A DNA stretch of 64,000 nt from Bradyrhizobium sp. B124 (GTDB taxonomy: Bacteria; Pseudomonadota; Alphaproteobacteria; Rhizobiales; Xanthobacteraceae), in assembly GCF_038967635.1 (NCBI RefSeq), contig NZ_CP152413.1, forward strand, positions 7,320,001-7,384,000. The letters are read 5' to 3'. The position numbers and the translations under genes were made by a program. This document shows positions 56,710 through 64,000 of this stretch, in pieces (within the stretch, counting starts at the first letter, position 1; every line of letters starts with the position of its first letter). The notes under the pieces were generated by a model that worked only from the letters and a program-made list of their open reading frames with translations, did not search any database and had not been told where the DNA came from.

Positions 56710-57800
56710 GCTTCATCGCCCGCAACAAGATCGACGTCACCGTATTGCTTGCCGCCGACGTAATCGCCGCAGTCGAGATCCTGCCACGAGTCCGGCCGCC
56801 GCTGGCGCGGCTGTTCGCCGGCAAGCCGGCCTTGTCGTTGCTCAAGGCTCTGCCGCGGCTCTTCGCGTTGTGTGCCGCTGCGCAACAAACTGCATTACTG
56901 TCCGCGATCGAGGCCGCTCGCGACCACGAGATCATCCGCTCGACAAAGCAGCGTCGTATTGCCCTCGTCGTTGCCGAGCGCATCGCAGAATTGCTGCGTA
57001 GTCTCTTTGTCGGACAGCTCACGCCGAACATCGCCAATGCGGCTGCGATCCGCTCCCTGATGCGGGGAATGTCAGTGCTTGTCGGCAGCGCGCAGCCTGC
57101 CTGCGGCTCTGCGCGACGCGAAGCGATAGCGCAGATCGTGACTGCGCTGGCCGCGCTCGGCATAACGAATGAAGATGGCGCGCTGAGGCCAGGGAGCCCA
57201 TTCGCGCTGCGCATTGCGGCGCTTGATGAGGTCGACTTGAAGTCATTCCCGATCGAGCACTCGTTCCTGTCCGTTGCCGACGACCGCAACATCGTTGAAC
57301 GGCTGCTCGTGGATGACGCGACTTTTTGCCATTGTCCCGATCTTGCGGGACATGCGCCCGAGACGGGTCCCTGGGCGCGCCAAATGACGCGTGATCGAAT
57401 CCCGCTGGGCCGGTCGGGTGCGGTCGAGCGGCTAAAGGCCAGAATTGCGGAAATCGTTCGGCTATGCGCTTGGCTCAAGGCCGGTGCTCATACCGATTCG
57501 GCGGAGCATGGGATCATCGAAAGCTACAGACTAGGTCCTGGCCGTGCAGCGGCCGCGGTCGAATGCGCCAGGGGGCGCCTCTATCACGCGGTTGAGCTTG
57601 ATCCTCAGGGCCAGATATCCCGCTTCGAATTTCTTGCGCCCACGGAATGGAATTTCCATCGGCGCGGACCGCTTGTCCGGAGCCTGCAGGGCGCGGTGCT
57701 GACGGCGCGACGACATCAGGATGCGGTTCGTGCGGTGATTGAATCGCTCGACCCATGCGTCGGCTTCACACTCAATTTTTGCGAAGTTGGCGATGCATGA
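56706..57800 (+). CDS. hupK: Hydrogenase accessory protein HupK
   Basis: 364 residues. HupK is a scaffold distantly related to the large subunit, thought to help build the Ni-Fe centre. The C-terminal [17 protein letters not shown] echoes the HupL motif DPCLACSTH. Other regions such as LGPGRAAAAVECARGRLYHA and the preceding REAIAQIVTALAALGI are family-like. The start ATG 56706 overlaps the hupJ stop; longer upstream frames are not conserved. It overlaps hypA by 8 bases. Confidence 0.8.
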   Translation: MSFIARNKIDVTVLLAADVIAAVEILPRVRPPLARLFAGKPALSLLKALPRLFALCAAAQQTALLSAIEAARDHEIIRSTKQRRIALVVAERIAELLRSLFVGQLTPNIANAAAIRSLMRGMSVLVGSAQPACGSARREAIAQIVTALAALGITNEDGALRPGSPFALRIAALDEVDLKSFPIEHSFLSVADDRNIVERLLVDDATFCHCPDLAGHAPETGPWARQMTRDRIPLGRSGAVERLKARIAEIVRLCAWLKAGAHTDSAEHGIIESYRLGPGRAAAAVECARGRLYHAVELDPQGQISRFEFLAPTEWNFHRRGPLVRSLQGAVLTARRHQDAVRAVIESLDPCVGFTLNFCEVGDA

Positions 57801-58134
57801 AATGGCGCTTTGTCTGGGCATCATCGAAATCGTCGAGCAAGCGTTGCGTCGCCGATCGTTTTCACAGGTACGGAGCGTCTGCCTGGAAATCGGGGCGCTG
57901 AGCCATGTCGCGCCCGAAGCGATCATGTTTTGCTTTGCGGCCGTTGCAACGCGGACCGTTGCCGACGGCGCGGTTCTTAAAATCGTCGAACTCCCTGGCC
58001 GGGCCTGGTGCATGACCTGTTCGAAGAGCGTCGAAATTGCACGGCGAGGTGAGTGCTGTCCTTGCTGCGGCAGCTATCAGTTGCAGGTAACCGCGGGCGA
58101 ACAGATGCGAGTGAAAGAGCTGGAGATCAATTGA
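57793..58134 (+). CDS. hypA: HypA nickel-insertion protein
   Basis: 113 residues. It begins [18 protein letters not shown], His2 being the nickel ligand. The zinc ribbon has CMTCSK and [11 protein letters not shown]. With HypB it delivers nickel to HupL. The start overlaps hupK by 8 bases and the stop overlaps the hypB ATG by one base, so translation is coupled. Confidence 0.92.
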   Translation: MHEMALCLGIIEIVEQALRRRSFSQVRSVCLEIGALSHVAPEAIMFCFAAVATRTVADGAVLKIVELPGRAWCMTCSKSVEIARRGECCPCCGSYQLQVTAGEQMRVKELEIN

Positions 58135-59093
58135 TGTGTACCGTATGCGGCTGCAGCGAAGAGGCGTCTTTAACCGGACACGCCGAAGCGCATGATGCGC
58201 AAGGCCAGGAGCGTTACTATGCTCATGTGCAGGACGATTACGATCGCCATCATGTCCATCCGCATGGTGACCAAAGCCTGCAGCATTCATATCCGGCTCG
58301 CCACGGTCATCATCACCACGATCGTCCCGGCCATCAGCAGGCTCATGGGGGGCAGGCGTTTCTGAGCTGCGGCGCCGGCCCGGCTGCCTTGAAGGTCGCG
58401 GGCATGAGCAGCGAGCGGGTCATTCAGATCGGGCGCGACATCCTTGGCAAGAATAATAGGATCGCGGCGGACAACCGCGCGCGCTTCGTGGCCGATGATC
58501 TGCTCGTGTTTAATCTTGTGTCCAGTCCCGGTGCAGGCAAAACGTCGCTGCTTGTCCGTGCCGCGTCCGAGCTCAGGCGCAGCCGCCCGGTCGGGGTCAT
58601 CGAAGGCGACCAGCAGACCTCGAACGATGCCGAGCGCATTCGGGCGGTCGGCGTGCCAGCTATTCAAATCAATACCGGCAAGGGTTGCCATCTCGATGCT
58701 GCAATGATTGGCGAGGCTTATCGCCGCTTGCCGCGGCTCACGCGAGGTATTCTCTTCATCGAGAACGTCGGTAATCTGGTCTGTCCCGCAGCCTTCGATC
58801 TTGGCGAAGCCTGCAAGATCGTGGTGTTATCGACGACCGAAGGTGAAGACAAGCCGCTCAAATATCCCGATATGTTTGCCGCTTCTTCGCTCATGCTGAT
58901 CAACAAGATTGATCTGGCGTCAGTGCTTGAGTTCGAGTTGGGCAGGACTATCGAATATGCAAGGCGCGTCAATCCAACGATCGAAATGCTCACGGTTTCG
59001 GCGCGTACTGGCGAGGGTTTTGGCGCGCTCTACGCTTGGATCGATAAACAGGCGACGCATCAGCTGCGCGCCGCAGTGGACACAAGGCGATGA
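58134..59093 (+). CDS. hypB: HypB GTPase with His-rich nickel store
   Basis: 319 residues. The N-terminal MCTVCGCSE nickel site is followed by a His-rich stretch ([26 protein letters not shown]), a nickel-storage region typical of rhizobial HypB. The GTPase P-loop is [18 protein letters not shown], with [36 protein letters not shown] and LINKIDLA. It acts with HypA. Overlaps hypF by ATGA. Confidence 0.93.
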   Translation: MCTVCGCSEEASLTGHAEAHDAQGQERYYAHVQDDYDRHHVHPHGDQSLQHSYPARHGHHHHDRPGHQQAHGGQAFLSCGAGPAALKVAGMSSERVIQIGRDILGKNNRIAADNRARFVADDLLVFNLVSSPGAGKTSLLVRAASELRRSRPVGVIEGDQQTSNDAERIRAVGVPAIQINTGKGCHLDAAMIGEAYRRLPRLTRGILFIENVGNLVCPAAFDLGEACKIVVLSTTEGEDKPLKYPDMFAASSLMLINKIDLASVLEFELGRTIEYARRVNPTIEMLTVSARTGEGFGALYAWIDKQATHQLRAAVDTRR

Positions 59094-61351
59094 GCGCCAC
59101 CGTCGCTTGCGGCGACCGAAGACGGCTGCGCGTGCGCGTGAGCGGGGCTGTGCAAGGGGTCGGCTTTCGTCCCTACGTCTATGGCCTCGCCACGCGGTAC
59201 GGATTGGCGGGATTTGTCATCAATGGCCCCGATGGCGTCACGATCGAGGTCGAGGGTGACCGTGCATCGGAGTTTGCCGCCGCTTTGCCGCTCGAGGCAC
59301 CTCCACTGGCGCGCATCGACCACATCTGCGTTCAGGAGACCGCGGCGCTCGCGGCGAAAGACTTTTCGATCGGCACGAGCGAAGGTGGCAGGTTGTCAAC
59401 CCGGATCGTCGCCGATGCCGCGACTTGCCAGCAATGCCTCGGTGAGTTGTTTGATCCAGAAAGTCGCCATTACCTTTATCCCTTCATCAGTTGCTCGCAT
59501 TGCGGCCCGCGCTATACCATCGCCGAACGGCTTCCGTACGATCGCCGCAACACGGTCATGGAGGCTTTTAGGCTTTGTGCCGCCTGCGTGGCCGAGTATG
59601 TCGATCCGGCGAACCGCAGGTTCCATGCGGAGGCGATCGCGTGTCCGACATGCGGCCCTCGACTCAGCCATGGGATCAACGCCATTGTCGCGGCGATCGC
59701 CGGCGGTCAGATCGTGGCGATAAAGGGGCTGGGCGGGTACCAGCTGCTTTGCGACGCGCGCAACCAGGGCGCTGTGCAGCGCTTGCGCAGCAGAAAGCAG
59801 CGCCTTGAGAAGCCGTTCGCGGTCATGGTTGGTTCCATAGAGCGGGTCAATGAGATCGCGGACGCGAATGCGTCCGAGCTTGCGCTACTCGAATCCATAG
59901 CTCGTCCCGTCGTCCTTCTAGCTACGCGCAATCATCTAGCGCCCGGCATAGCTCCTGGCTTATCGCGTGTGGGTGTCATGCTGCCTGTGGCCCCGCTGCA
60001 TCACCTCATCTTTCATGCGCTTCGCTCGACAGGAGCATGGCTTGAGGGGCCCGGCCCCGTCATCGTCGCGACCAGTGCCAATCTTTGCGGCGAACCGCTA
60101 CTGATCGACAACGCGCAGGCGCTGCGGCGGCTCGAGGGGATCGCCGACCTTGTCGTGACCCATGATCGCGAGATCCTAACGCGTGCCGATGACTCCGTGG
60201 TGTCGGTGGTGGCGGGGCGGCCCCAATTCATTCGTCGCGCCCGTGGCTATGTTCCCGAACCGATCCGGCTTGCGAGGTCTGTGCCGCCCGTGCTCGCCGT
60301 CGGCGGCGCGCTGAAATCGACTGTCACCATCACGCGGGACAGCGAAGCGTTCGTGTCCCAGCATATTGGCGATCTCGATACGGCCGAAGGCATCTGTGTG
60401 TTCGAGGAGACGATCCGGCACCTCACATCGACCCTTGACGTGGAGCCTGTCGTCATCGCCCATGATCTGCATCCCAATATGGCCTCTACCCGGTTTGCGG
60501 AAGCAAGCGGCCGCGCGCAGGTCGCGGTCCAGCATCACCATGCACACGCTGCGGCCGTCATCGCTGAGCATGGCCATGCGGGACCTGCGCTCGCGCTGGT
60601 GCTCGACGGCCATGGCTTTGGCTCCGACAGTGGCAACTGGGGTGGTGAGCTATTGTTGTGCGAAGGGACGAGGTGTCGACGCATCGGGCATTTCGCGCCC
60701 CTGCAAATGCCTGGCGGAGATCGTGCAGTCCGCGAGCCGTGGCGGATGGCGAGCGCAATACTGCAGTCGCTCGGCCGGGGAAACGAAATTGGGCCCCGCT
60801 TTGCAGCGCAACGGCAGGTTGAGCGCGTACAGGCATTGCTTGATCAGCCGGGCGGGGCCACCACGACCAGCGCGGGCCGATTGTTCGATGCAGCGGCGGC
60901 GCTGCTGGGGATTGCGAGTGTGCAGAGCTATGAGGGCGAAGCCGCGATGAAGCTCGAGGCGCTGGTGCGGCGGACTGCGATTTTCGATGCCGGCTGGACG
61001 ATCGATGGCGGCGTGCTGTCGCTTCGTCCGCTGTTTGCACGCTTGATTGCAGACAAGATTGACGCCGCGGACGGAGCCGGGCTGTTTCATGGCACCTTCG
61101 CCGCCGCCTGCATTGACTGGGTCACGCGCTCTGCGCGAACGACCGGGGTCAATACCGTCGTTCTAAGCGGCGGCTGCTTCCTGAACGTGGTGCTGGCGGA
61201 TGAAATCCAGCGCGGTTGCAGCAGCGTCGGTCTCATGCCGCTGATGCCACGGCAGCTGCCACCCAATGATGGTGGCTTGAGCCTTGGCCAGGCCTGGATT
61301 GCCGCTCTGCAGATTGCTGAACAGCCGTCAGCCCTGGAAGGAACAGCCTGA
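59090..61351 (+). CDS. hypF: HypF carbamoyltransferase
   Basis: 753 residues that turn carbamoyl phosphate into the thiocarbamate passed to HypE for CN ligands. Domains in order: acylphosphatase ([20 protein letters not shown]), zinc-finger pair ([31 protein letters not shown]), YrdC-like nucleotide-binding domain ([18 protein letters not shown]) and Kae1-like domain ([56 protein letters not shown]). Full length, no lesion. Confidence 0.94.
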   Translation: MSATVACGDRRRLRVRVSGAVQGVGFRPYVYGLATRYGLAGFVINGPDGVTIEVEGDRASEFAAALPLEAPPLARIDHICVQETAALAAKDFSIGTSEGGRLSTRIVADAATCQQCLGELFDPESRHYLYPFISCSHCGPRYTIAERLPYDRRNTVMEAFRLCAACVAEYVDPANRRFHAEAIACPTCGPRLSHGINAIVAAIAGGQIVAIKGLGGYQLLCDARNQGAVQRLRSRKQRLEKPFAVMVGSIERVNEIADANASELALLESIARPVVLLATRNHLAPGIAPGLSRVGVMLPVAPLHHLIFHALRSTGAWLEGPGPVIVATSANLCGEPLLIDNAQALRRLEGIADLVVTHDREILTRADDSVVSVVAGRPQFIRRARGYVPEPIRLARSVPPVLAVGGALKSTVTITRDSEAFVSQHIGDLDTAEGICVFEETIRHLTSTLDVEPVVIAHDLHPNMASTRFAEASGRAQVAVQHHHAHAAAVIAEHGHAGPALALVLDGHGFGSDSGNWGGELLLCEGTRCRRIGHFAPLQMPGGDRAVREPWRMASAILQSLGRGNEIGPRFAAQRQVERVQALLDQPGGATTTSAGRLFDAAAALLGIASVQSYEGEAAMKLEALVRRTAIFDAGWTIDGGVLSLRPLFARLIADKIDAADGAGLFHGTFAAACIDWVTRSARTTGVNTVVLSGGCFLNVVLADEIQRGCSSVGLMPLMPRQLPPNDGGLSLGQAWIAALQIAEQPSALEGTA

Positions 61352-61352
61352 T

Positions 61353-61589
61353 ATGTGTCTTTCGGTCCCAGCAAAGATCGCGAAAATTCTTCCCCACGAC
61401 ATGGCGATCGTGTCCATCGACGGCGTCAGCCTAGAAGTATCGATCGCTCTCATCGACGAACTCGACGTCGGCGACTACGTCCTTGTCCATGTCGGCCATG
61501 CGCTGGCCAAGATCGACCCGATAGAAGCCAAGCGCACGATGGAGCTCCTGCAAGAGCTAGGCAGCGCGGGGCTGGAGCTCCGATCATGA
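61353..61589 (+). CDS. hypC: HypC chaperone
   Basis: 78 residues beginning MCLSVPAKIAKILPHDMAIV, with the family Cys2. It shuttles the Fe(CN)2CO unit from HypD to HupL. It starts one base after the hypF stop and overlaps hypD by ATGA. It is a shorter relative of HupF (54403). Confidence 0.92.
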   Translation: MCLSVPAKIAKILPHDMAIVSIDGVSLEVSIALIDELDVGDYVLVHVGHALAKIDPIEAKRTMELLQELGSAGLELRS

Positions 61590-62728
61590 AATATGCCGAC
61601 GAATTTCGCGACAAGACCATCGCGCAGGGCCTGGCGCGTGCGATTGGCGCCGAGGCCGGTCCACAAAGGGCCTATCGGTTCATGGAATTCTGCGGCGGAC
61701 ACACGCATGCGATCTCCCGCTACGGCCTGGAGGATTTGCTGCCCGCGAACGTCCGCATGATCCACGGGCCGGGTTGTCCCGTCTGCGTTCTGCCCGCCAG
61801 CCGGATCGACATGGCGATCCGGCTCGTCGAGCGGCCGGAGGTCACTCTGTGCGTCTACGGCGACCTGATGCGCGCGCCCGGATCGCAAGGACAGTCCCTG
61901 TTGCGAGCCAAAGCGCTCGGCGCTGACATTCGGATAGTCTATTCGACGCTCGACGCTATCCGGCTCGCCGAACAGGTGCCGAGCCGGGAGGTGGTCTTCT
62001 TTGCCATCGGATTTGAGACCACGACGCCCCCGACAGCGGTGATGATCCGGATTGCCGAGAAGAAGAAGCTGAAGGGCCTCAGCGTGTTCTGCAACCACGT
62101 GCTTACACCGTCTGCGATGCACAGTATTCTCGAGAACCCGAAGATCCGCAATATCGGCGGGGTCGCAATTGACGGCTTCGTCGGGCCTGCGCATGTCAGC
62201 ACCATCATCGGTACGCGGCCTTACGAGCCTCTGGCGGAACAATTCGGTAAGCCGATCGTGATCGCGGGATTTGAACCGCTCGACGTCATGCTGGCGATCC
62301 TGATGCTGGTGCGGCAGGTGAACGAACGCCGTCATGAGGTGGAGAACCAATACAGCCGCGCGGTGACGCGCGAAGGCAATCGGCGTGCCAAGGACGAGGT
62401 CTTGCAGGTTTTCGAACTGCGGGAGCAGTTCGAATGGCGTGGGCTTGGACTCGTACCCAACAGTGGACTGAAGCTGAAGCGGGCTTACGCACGATTTGAC
62501 GCCGAGGCGCGTTTTGCGATGCACGAGCTGCGTGTCGCCGACAATCCGGCGTGTGAATGCTGCGCGATCCTGCGCGGCGCCAAGCGGCCGGTTGACTGCA
62601 AGCTATTTGGAACCGTCTGCACGCCGGAAACACCCATAGGGTCCTGCATGGTCTCATCGGAAGGTGCTTGTGCCGCATATTGGACCTATGGCCGAGTTCG
62701 CGATGCTGGGGTGAGGCGGATGTCATGA
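61586..62728 (+). CDS. hypD: HypD Fe-S scaffold
   Basis: 380 residues. HypD holds the iron during CN and CO attachment. Key Cys motifs are FMEFCGGHTHAI, IHGPGCPVCVLPASRID and the C-terminal cluster-binding NPACECCAILRGAKRPVDCK with TPIGSCMVSSEGACAAYW. The start overlaps hypC by ATGA. Intact by length and motifs. Confidence 0.94.
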   Translation: MKYADEFRDKTIAQGLARAIGAEAGPQRAYRFMEFCGGHTHAISRYGLEDLLPANVRMIHGPGCPVCVLPASRIDMAIRLVERPEVTLCVYGDLMRAPGSQGQSLLRAKALGADIRIVYSTLDAIRLAEQVPSREVVFFAIGFETTTPPTAVMIRIAEKKKLKGLSVFCNHVLTPSAMHSILENPKIRNIGGVAIDGFVGPAHVSTIIGTRPYEPLAEQFGKPIVIAGFEPLDVMLAILMLVRQVNERRHEVENQYSRAVTREGNRRAKDEVLQVFELREQFEWRGLGLVPNSGLKLKRAYARFDAEARFAMHELRVADNPACECCAILRGAKRPVDCKLFGTVCTPETPIGSCMVSSEGACAAYWTYGRVRDAGVRRMS

Positions 62729-63771
62729 GCGTAAAGGCCTATCAACGCAAGCTCGACCTCGAGAACGGACGCGTTGATCTTTCTCACGGATCGGGGGGCC
62801 GTGCCATGGCACAGCTGATCTCGGGCGTTTTTCACCACGCCTTCGGCAATGAATGGCTCGCCCGCTGCAATGATCAGTCGGCGTTTGACGTTACGACAGG
62901 CAGGATGGTGATGACGACCGATAGCTATGTGGTTTCGCCGCTGTTCTTTCCCGGCGGCAATATCGGGTCACTCGCCGTGCACGGCACGATCAATGATGTC
63001 GTCATGGCCGGCGCGCGTCCACTCTATCTATCGGCCAGCTTCATCATCGAGGAGGGGTTCCGGTTTTCCGATCTGAAGACAATTGCGGATTCGATGGGCG
63101 CAGCGGCGCGCGGCGCCGGCGTTTACATCATCACCGGGGACACCAAGGTCGTCGAGCGCGGCAAGGCGGATGGTCTGTTCATCTCTACGACCGGGATCGG
63201 GGTTCTGGCCGATGGGCTCGATCTTTCCGCGGACAAAGCAAGGGTCGGGGACCGTGTCCTGGTGTCCGGCAGCCTCGGCGATCATGGGGTGGCGATCATG
63301 TCAACGCGCCACAACCTCGCCTTTCAAATCGAGATCGTCTCGGATTCCGCAGCGCTGCATAACCTTGTAGCCGTCATGGTTGCGGCCGGTGGTCGCGGCA
63401 TTCGGGTGATGCGTGACCCCACGCGCGGCGGTCTTGCCGCCTCCCTCAACGAGATTGCGCATCAATCTGGGCTCGGGTTCCGTCTGCAGGAAGCGGCCAT
63501 TCCGGTGAAGCCCGCGGTTGCGGCCACTTGCGAACTCCTTGGGTTTGATCCGATCCATGTCGCCAATGAGGGCAAGCTCGTTGCGATCGTCGCGCCCGAT
63601 TTGGCCGATGCCGTGCTTGCAGCGATGAAGGCGCATCCGCTCGGATGTGATGCAACTGATATTGGCGAGGCGGTAGCTGACGATCACAAATTTGTGCAGA
63701 TGGCGACCAGTTTCGGCGGCGGACGAATTGTCGATTGGTTGTCGGGCGAACAATTACCCCGAATCTGTTGA
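62725..63771 (+). CDS. hypE: HypE dehydratase
   Basis: 348 residues. It converts the HypF-derived thiocarboxamide into thiocyanate on its C-terminal Cys; the protein ends in PRIC, as required. AIRS/PurM-like motifs are DLSHGSGGRAMAQLISGVFH, TTDSYVVSPLFFPGGNIGSL and GDTKVVERGKADGLFISTTG, with RDPTRGGLAASLNEIA. The start overlaps hypD by ATGA. Last gene of the operon in view. Confidence 0.95.
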   Translation: MSVKAYQRKLDLENGRVDLSHGSGGRAMAQLISGVFHHAFGNEWLARCNDQSAFDVTTGRMVMTTDSYVVSPLFFPGGNIGSLAVHGTINDVVMAGARPLYLSASFIIEEGFRFSDLKTIADSMGAAARGAGVYIITGDTKVVERGKADGLFISTTGIGVLADGLDLSADKARVGDRVLVSGSLGDHGVAIMSTRHNLAFQIEIVSDSAALHNLVAVMVAAGGRGIRVMRDPTRGGLAASLNEIAHQSGLGFRLQEAAIPVKPAVAATCELLGFDPIHVANEGKLVAIVAPDLADAVLAAMKAHPLGCDATDIGEAVADDHKFVQMATSFGGGRIVDWLSGEQLPRIC

Positions 63772-64000
63772 ACATGTCACGCCCATTTGCCGCGGGCATG
63801 AAGGCGTCATGCATACGCATCTTCCGAGTCTTGGGAAACCAAATTTGAGATCAATGGTCATTTGCCATCAGCACCGACAAACGAGCCTAAAATTTGCGGT
63901 CTGCTCAGCTGCCGGGCGATGATCACTCGGCAAGAAATTCGGCAAGGCTTGGTTTTCGTTGTTAGCTTTACCACGACCCGAGAACCCAATCCGAAACGAT

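Noticed and set aside
63835..63865. FixK-like box (TTGAGATCAA) after hypE
   Set aside because: The half-sites are only 2 bases apart, where FixK boxes need 6; no gene follows within view.
1..64000. tRNA, rRNA or riboswitch genes
   Set aside because: No cloverleaf with a TTCGAATC-type T loop or other conserved RNA core was recognised while reading both strands; a covariance-model search would be needed to exclude them.

Overview
The window looks like part of a Bradyrhizobium symbiosis island. It combines a Trb-type conjugation system, Nod-factor fucose genes (nolK, noeL), nodM, a probable type III effector of the NopP family behind a tts-box-like sequence, a NodV/NodW-type two-component system, dctA, and a long hup-hyp uptake [NiFe]-hydrogenase operon. 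Base composition is GC-rich inside genes. Spacers are long and decayed, and many genes are broken by one or two lesions, as is usual for accessory DNA.

Layout. 1-2152: end of a truncated AEC-type transporter and a hipBA toxin-antitoxin pair with an autoregulatory-looking palindrome. 2280-4405: wreck of an OLD-family nuclease, an AlpA-like regulator, a frameshifted RepA-type initiator gene and three iteron-like repeats. 4666-12468: DUF2840 protein, TraF peptidase, lytic transglycosylase, relaxase, TraG coupling protein and a ribbon-helix-helix (RHH) protein. 12815-14870: a second, paralogous RHH protein and an MFS transporter interposed in the transfer region. 15059-24567: trbB-C-D-E-J-K-L-F-G-I plus a DUF2274 protein, all apparently intact. 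25087-28145: a frameshifted IS5-family transposase and a complete IS701-family element (CTAG target duplication, imperfect terminal repeats) whose transposase carries one in-frame TAG.

28501-43475: an MFS transporter, nolK-noeL, nodM, probable nopP, a receiver-only response regulator, nodW-nodV and dctA with a good sigma-54 promoter. 44548-49860: a dead vanA-vanR-vanB-like cluster (frameshift, nonsense codon, internal deletion) with a surviving palindromic operator, an orphan modB and a beta-lactamase-type pseudogene. 50055-63771: hupSLCDF, decayed hupG, hupH, broken hupJ, hupK and hypABFCDE, behind a sigma-54 promoter with a striking three-half-site upstream array. No hupI is visible.

How it works together. 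The left half would move the DNA: relaxase and TraG select it, and TrbB-TrbI form the mating channel. The middle would serve nodulation (fucosylated Nod factor, glucosamine supply, host-signal sensing, effector secretion). dctA and hup would serve nitrogen-fixing bacteroids (dicarboxylate uptake, recycling of H2 from nitrogenase). The sigma-54 promoters of dctA and hupS suggest shared control by NifA/DctD/HoxA-type activators; that is inference. The most interesting unexplained signals are a ~62-bp sequence shared by the regions upstream of noeL/nodM and of nodV, the half-site array upstream of hupS, and the selective loss of hupG/I/J beside otherwise open hydrogenase genes.
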